Shown here piece after piece: positions 5,869-8,131 of a stretch of 8,131 nucleotides of DNA. Source of the stretch: Lysobacteraceae bacterium (GTDB lineage: Bacteria > Pseudomonadota > Gammaproteobacteria > Xanthomonadales > Rhodanobacteraceae). Each line of letters begins with the position of its first letter. Position 1 is the first letter of the stretch. The position numbers and the translations under genes are program-made. The DNA lies in contig JAGWZT010000075.1 of NCBI GenBank assembly GCA_018971925.1, forward strand, positions 1-8,131. The letters run 5' to 3'. The notes below the pieces were generated by a model. The model worked only from the letters and a program-made list of their open reading frames with translations, made no database searches and had not been told where the DNA came from.

Positions 5869-6819
5869 TCACTCGACGGCAACGGTTTCCAGCAGCGCCT
5901 GCGCCAGCGTGTCGCGCGCCAGGTTGCGGGCCGGGATCAGGCGGTGTCCGGCGATGGCGACGAACACGGCTTGCACGTCTTCGGGCAGCGTGTAATTGCG
6001 GTCGCCCAGCAGTGCCCATGCGCGCGCGCAAGCGAGCAGGGCCAGCCCCGCGCGCGGCGACAATCCAGTTCGAATATCAGGATGCTTGCGGCTGGCGGTG
6101 ACGAGCGCCTGCACGTAATCGAGCAGGGCGGGACTGGCGGTGACGGCGCGTGCCTGCCGGCGCAGCGTCATGATGTCGGGACCGGACAGGCGCGCAGCCA
6201 TGCGTTCGAGCATCGCGCTGCGATCCTCGCCGGTCAGAAGGCGGCGTTCGGCATCGGCGTCGGGATAGTCCAGCGAGATCCGCAACATGAAACGGTCAAG
6301 TTGCGAGTCGGGCAGGGGGTAGGTGCCGGCCATGTCCAGCGGGTTCTGGGTCGCGACCACGAAGAACGGTTCGGGGAGTGCGCGGCTGGCGCCGTCCACC
6401 GTGACCTGGCCTTCAGCCATGGCTTCGAGCAGCGCACTTTGGGTTTTCGGCGTGGCGCGGTTGATTTCGTCGGCCAGCAGCAGTTGCGCGAAGATCGGAC
6501 CCTGCTGAAAGCGAAAGGCACCGCTGTCACGGTCGAATACGCTGACACCCACGATGTCGGTGGGCAGCAGGTCGGAGGTGAACTGGATGCGCCGGAAACT
6601 CAGGCCCAGCGTGGTGGCCAGCGCGTGCGCCAGCGTGGTCTTGCCAACGCCGGGCACGTCCTCCACCAGCAAATGCCCGCCCGCCAGCAGGCACGCGAAA
6701 GCCATCCGGATCGGCTGGTTCTTGCCGACCAGCACTTCGTTGACCTGCGCGATTGCGGCGTCCAGGCGCTGCCGCGTCAGGCTGTCGGCCTTGGCGGCGA
6801 CGGTAAAATTCTGATCCAT
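5869..6819 (-). CDS. MoxR-family AAA+ ATPase
   Basis: A protein of 316 residues, normal for the family. Walker A is EDVPGVGKTT (53-62, Lys60); Walker B is LLLADEINRA (113-122); sensor 1 is VVATQNP (154-160); an LDRF element follows at 174-177; sensor 2 is TGLSPRAG (251-258). MoxR proteins act as chaperone-like ATPases that mature or assemble partner complexes, often involving VWA or DUF58 proteins. Here the DUF58 gene follows after 12 bases and tgpA follows that, the standard trio. ATG 6819 has a modest GGGA about 5 nt upstream. Its stop is followed directly by the DUF58 ribosome-binding region. The 58-base gap from yceF allows read-through; TACACT near 6853-6858 on the minus strand could be a -10 but has no clear -35. 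Confidence 0.96.
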   Translation of the reverse strand: MDQNFTVAAKADSLTRQRLDAAIAQVNEVLVGKNQPIRMAFACLLAGGHLLVEDVPGVGKTTLAHALATTLGLSFRRIQFTSDLLPTDIVGVSVFDRDSGAFRFQQGPIFAQLLLADEINRATPKTQSALLEAMAEGQVTVDGASRALPEPFFVVATQNPLDMAGTYPLPDSQLDRFMLRISLDYPDADAERRLLTGEDRSAMLERMAARLSGPDIMTLRRQARAVTASPALLDYVQALVTASRKHPDIRTGLSPRAGLALLACARAWALLGDRNYTLPEDVQAVFVAIAGHRLIPARNLARDTLAQALLETVAVE

Positions 6820-6877
6820 GTTTGTCCCGGATGCGTTGAACCCGGGGCAGTGTACGACGGCGGGCGTCGCGGCCGGG

Positions 6878-7462
6878 TCAGGGCAGGGCGAAACCGGCTT
6901 CGCGCAGAAGTTTGGCCAACGCGATCAGCGGAAGTCCGATCAAAGCGGTGGGATCGGTGCTTTCAATACGTTCGAACAAGGTGATGCCGCCGGCTTCGGA
7001 CTTGAAGCTGCCCGCGCAGTCGAGTGGACGTTCGCGTTCGAGGTAGCGGTCGATCTCGGCGTCGGTGAGCTCGCGGAAGACGACGCGGGTGAGATCGAGC
7101 GCTGACCGGCAGTGCCCATCGCGGGTATCGACTACACAGAGCCCGGTGAAAAAATCAACGACTTTTCCGCTGCTTGCGCGTAATTGCTCATGCGCAATCT
7201 CGATGCTGCCGGGCTTGTGCAGCACCGTGTCGCCGAGTGCGGCAACCTGGTCGGAACCGATCACCAGCGCATCGCTGCGGTTCGATGCGGCGGCCCGCGC
7301 CTTGGCCTCGGCCAGCCTCGCAGCTCGCGCGCGCGGTGTTTCCGCCGGCAGCGGCGTTTCATCGGTGTCAGGCGCGGCCTGCTCGAAGTCATCGATGATG
7401 CGGTGCAGCAACCCGGCCCGGTAGCGCGAAGTCGAGCCGAGGACGATCCGGGGCACGCTCAT
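6878..7462 (-). CDS. yceF: Maf-family nucleotide pyrophosphatase, YceF subgroup (m7GTP pyrophosphatase)
   Basis: A 194-residue protein. It begins with the Maf strand VLGSTSRYR (7-15), followed by DETPLPAETP (34-43), LAEAKA (50-55), IGSDQV (68-73, with Asp71 as the likely catalytic base), GKVVDFFTGL (99-108), and the long block CAGSFKSEAGGITLFER (149-165). GLPLIAL (176-182) ends the conserved part. The GSFKSE block is the form I remember from E. coli YceF, which prefers m7GTP, rather than from the dTTP/UTP-directed YhdE. The likely role is removal of modified nucleotides from the pool. ATG 7462 overlaps the upstream stop by 4 bases (ATGA), suggesting translational coupling. The yceF-yceD divergent neighbourhood is also seen in E. 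coli, where no gene lies between them. Confidence 0.95.
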   Translation of the reverse strand: MSVPRIVLGSTSRYRAGLLHRIIDDFEQAAPDTDETPLPAETPRARAARLAEAKARAAASNRSDALVIGSDQVAALGDTVLHKPGSIEIAHEQLRASSGKVVDFFTGLCVVDTRDGHCRSALDLTRVVFRELTDAEIDRYLERERPLDCAGSFKSEAGGITLFERIESTDPTALIGLPLIALAKLLREAGFALP

Positions 7463-7923
7463 GGCTGCTGCGACAGGTCTTCGATCTTTTCGCGCACCGC
7501 GGTTTCCAGCGCGCGTTGCGCGGAATCCAGCTCGCGCAGCTGCTGCCCCAGCGCGCCGCGCGCCTTGCCCATCGCGGTGACGGCTGCATCCAGTTCGTGC
7601 TGGCTGGCATTTTCGGCTTCGTCGCGAAGCCACAGGCGATGCGCCAGCAATTCGCGCAGCGCGGCATCGATTGCCAGCTTGGCGTGGGCCTCGCCGGCCG
7701 CGGGCTGGCTCGGGCTGAGCGACATCGACGCGTGCGCGCGCTGCAGGCGCTGGCGGCACTCTTTGAGGTCATGCTCGATGCCGTCCGCTTCGAGATAGAG
7801 CGTGCGCAGGGTGCGTTGGTGCCGCATCTGCCGCAGCAGCAGCCATGCCACCGCGGCGCAGGCGATGATCGCCACCAGCGCGGGCAGGAGGATGGCGAGC
7901 AGGGTGGCGGAAGGGGAAGGCAA
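7459..7923 (-). CDS. Small membrane-anchored helical protein, function unknown
   Basis: I do not recognise this protein. It has 154 residues: a short N-terminus, one strongly hydrophobic span (about 7-30), then Arg-rich residues (RQMRHQRTLR), as expected for a cytoplasmic side. Residues 44-64 and 85-152 are rich in Ala, Leu, Glu, Arg and Gln and look helical, probably coiled-coil (for example KLAIDAALRELLAH and LRELDSAQRALETAVREK). A looser Ser/Pro stretch (67-78) separates them. The start is TTG 7923: the in-frame stop lies only 7 codons upstream, no ATG precedes the membrane span, and AAGG (7934-7931) is 7 nt before the TTG. The stop overlaps the yceF ATG, so the two are probably made together. 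It occupies the place between yceF and yceD that is empty in E. coli. Coding is supported by the clean hydrophobic/helical pattern and the coupling. Confidence 0.75.
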   Translation of the reverse strand: MPSPSATLLAILLPALVAIIACAAVAWLLLRQMRHQRTLRTLYLEADGIEHDLKECRQRLQRAHASMSLSPSQPAAGEAHAKLAIDAALRELLAHRLWLRDEAENASQHELDAAVTAMGKARGALGQQLRELDSAQRALETAVREKIEDLSQQP

Positions 7924-7930
7924 GCGCGGA

Positions 7931-7949
7931 CCTTGCGTACTCTATAATA
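7931..7949 (-). promoter_or_regulatory. Possible -10 and Shine-Dalgarno for the minus-strand operon
   Basis: An AT-rich island stands out in GC-rich sequence. On the minus strand TATTAT (7949-7944) could be a -10, giving a start near 7937 and a leader of about 14 nt containing AAGG (7934-7931). The best -35 candidate, TTGGCC, is about 20 bases upstream, which is too far for a good promoter. The same island reads TATAAT (7943-7948) on the plus strand, also without a good -35. Weak call. Confidence 0.35.
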
Positions 7950-7995
7950 AGGAAGGCAAGCATGATACGGGCCAATCCGTCGGCGTGCCCGGCGG

Positions 7996-8024
7996 TTGAC
8001 TTTGTGCAGTGCGGAATCTAGCAT
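7996..8024 (+). promoter_or_regulatory. Sigma70-type promoter of yceD, with inverted repeat on the -10
   Basis: TTGACT (7996-8001) and TAGCAT (8019-8024) are spaced exactly 17 bases apart, a good sigma70-like match. The expected start is near 8031, only about 3 bases before the yceD ATG. A perfect 7-bp inverted repeat, GCGGAAT (8011-8017) and ATTCCGC (8023-8029), covers the -10. It could be an operator or just part of the promoter region. Confidence 0.65.
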
Positions 8025-8033
8025 TCCGCGCTT

Positions 8034-8131
8034 ATGTCCGCGTCCCTGCCAGCTTCCGTGGACGCCGAGCGCATGGTGGCCGGGCGGCGGTCGTTCGAGG
8101 GTGTCCTGCCGGTCGCGGAATTGCCCCGGCT
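8034..8131 (+). CDS. yceD: YceD family protein (DUF177), N-terminal part, cut by window end
   Basis: 32 complete codons are visible: MSASLPASVDAERMVAGRRS, then FEGVLPVAELPRL, running off the window. The pattern of a short acidic/hydrophobic start, RMVA.RR.FEG and LP...LPRL matches the N-terminus of YceD/DUF177 proteins as I remember them from Xanthomonadales. The gene normally precedes rpmF (ribosomal protein L32) and fatty-acid genes; bacterial DUF177 members have been linked to 23S rRNA accumulation. The position divergent from yceF supports the call. No Shine-Dalgarno is visible before the ATG, and the predicted transcription start is about 3 bases away, so leaderless translation is possible. 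An internal ATG at 8073 has no better site and would remove conserved residues. Confidence 0.85.
   Translation, partial: MSASLPASVDAERMVAGRRSFEGVLPVAELPR

Noticed and set aside
4996..6984. Plus-strand open frame of 662 codons opposite DUF58 and moxR
   Set aside because: It is a GC-rich shadow frame with Arg/Gln/Gly/Val-heavy composition and no domain, opposite two well-recognised genes.
7463..7759. Extension of yceF to an upstream start
   Set aside because: The extra residues are Arg/Ala/Gly-rich shadow of the upstream gene; Maf proteins begin a few residues before the VLGSTS strand, matching ATG 7462.
7389..8024. Minus-strand open frame of 211 codons overlapping the small membrane protein
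   Set aside because: Ser/Arg/Cys-rich frame-shadow composition, crosses the yceD promoter, and ends inside yceF in the wrong frame; the alternative frame gives a coherent membrane-plus-helix protein coupled to yceF.

Overview
The window looks like the chromosome of a high-GC gammaproteobacterium of the order Lysobacterales (Xanthomonadales), probably the Rhodanobacteraceae. This rests on the dnaX-ybaB-recR cluster, an Slp-type lipoprotein, the MoxR/DUF58/TgpA trio, and a yceF gene divergent from yceD. The placement comes from gene content and remembered protein similarity, not from a search.

Left part, plus strand: the 3' end of dnaX (tau/gamma clamp-loader subunit), ybaB and recR are tightly packed (4-base overlap, then 4-base gap), the classical replication/recombination operon. 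A 357-base gap (1462-1818) follows. It holds three copies of a modular three-hairpin repeat, two direct and one inverted, bounded by a 10-bp perfect inverted repeat whose left arm contains the recR stop codon. Then comes hinT, a HIT-family nucleotide hydrolase whose HIT motif has Tyr in place of the first His.

A 13-bp-stem bidirectional terminator separates hinT from a long minus-strand block. In transcription order, right to left, the block is: a small membrane-anchored helical protein of unknown function (TTG start), yceF (Maf-family pyrophosphatase, coupled by an ATGA overlap), a MoxR-family AAA+ ATPase, a DUF58 protein, TgpA (membrane transglutaminase, coupled by a GTGA overlap), and an Slp-family outer-membrane lipoprotein with a Trp/Pro/Gly-rich and polyproline tail. 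MoxR, DUF58 and TgpA are probably one functional unit at the envelope: a chaperone-like ATPase, a substrate or partner protein, and a membrane transglutaminase/protease-like enzyme.

Right edge: a 110-base divergent intergenic region (7924-8033) carries a good sigma70-like promoter for yceD (DUF177), the gene normally upstream of rpmF. The predicted transcription start lies about 3 nt before the ATG, so yceD may be translated from an almost leaderless mRNA. A 7-bp inverted repeat overlaps the -10 element. yceD runs off the window.

Most of the window is ordinary core genome. The part most worth a second look is the recR-hinT intergenic repeat array, because its hairpins change sequence between copies while keeping their base pairing.
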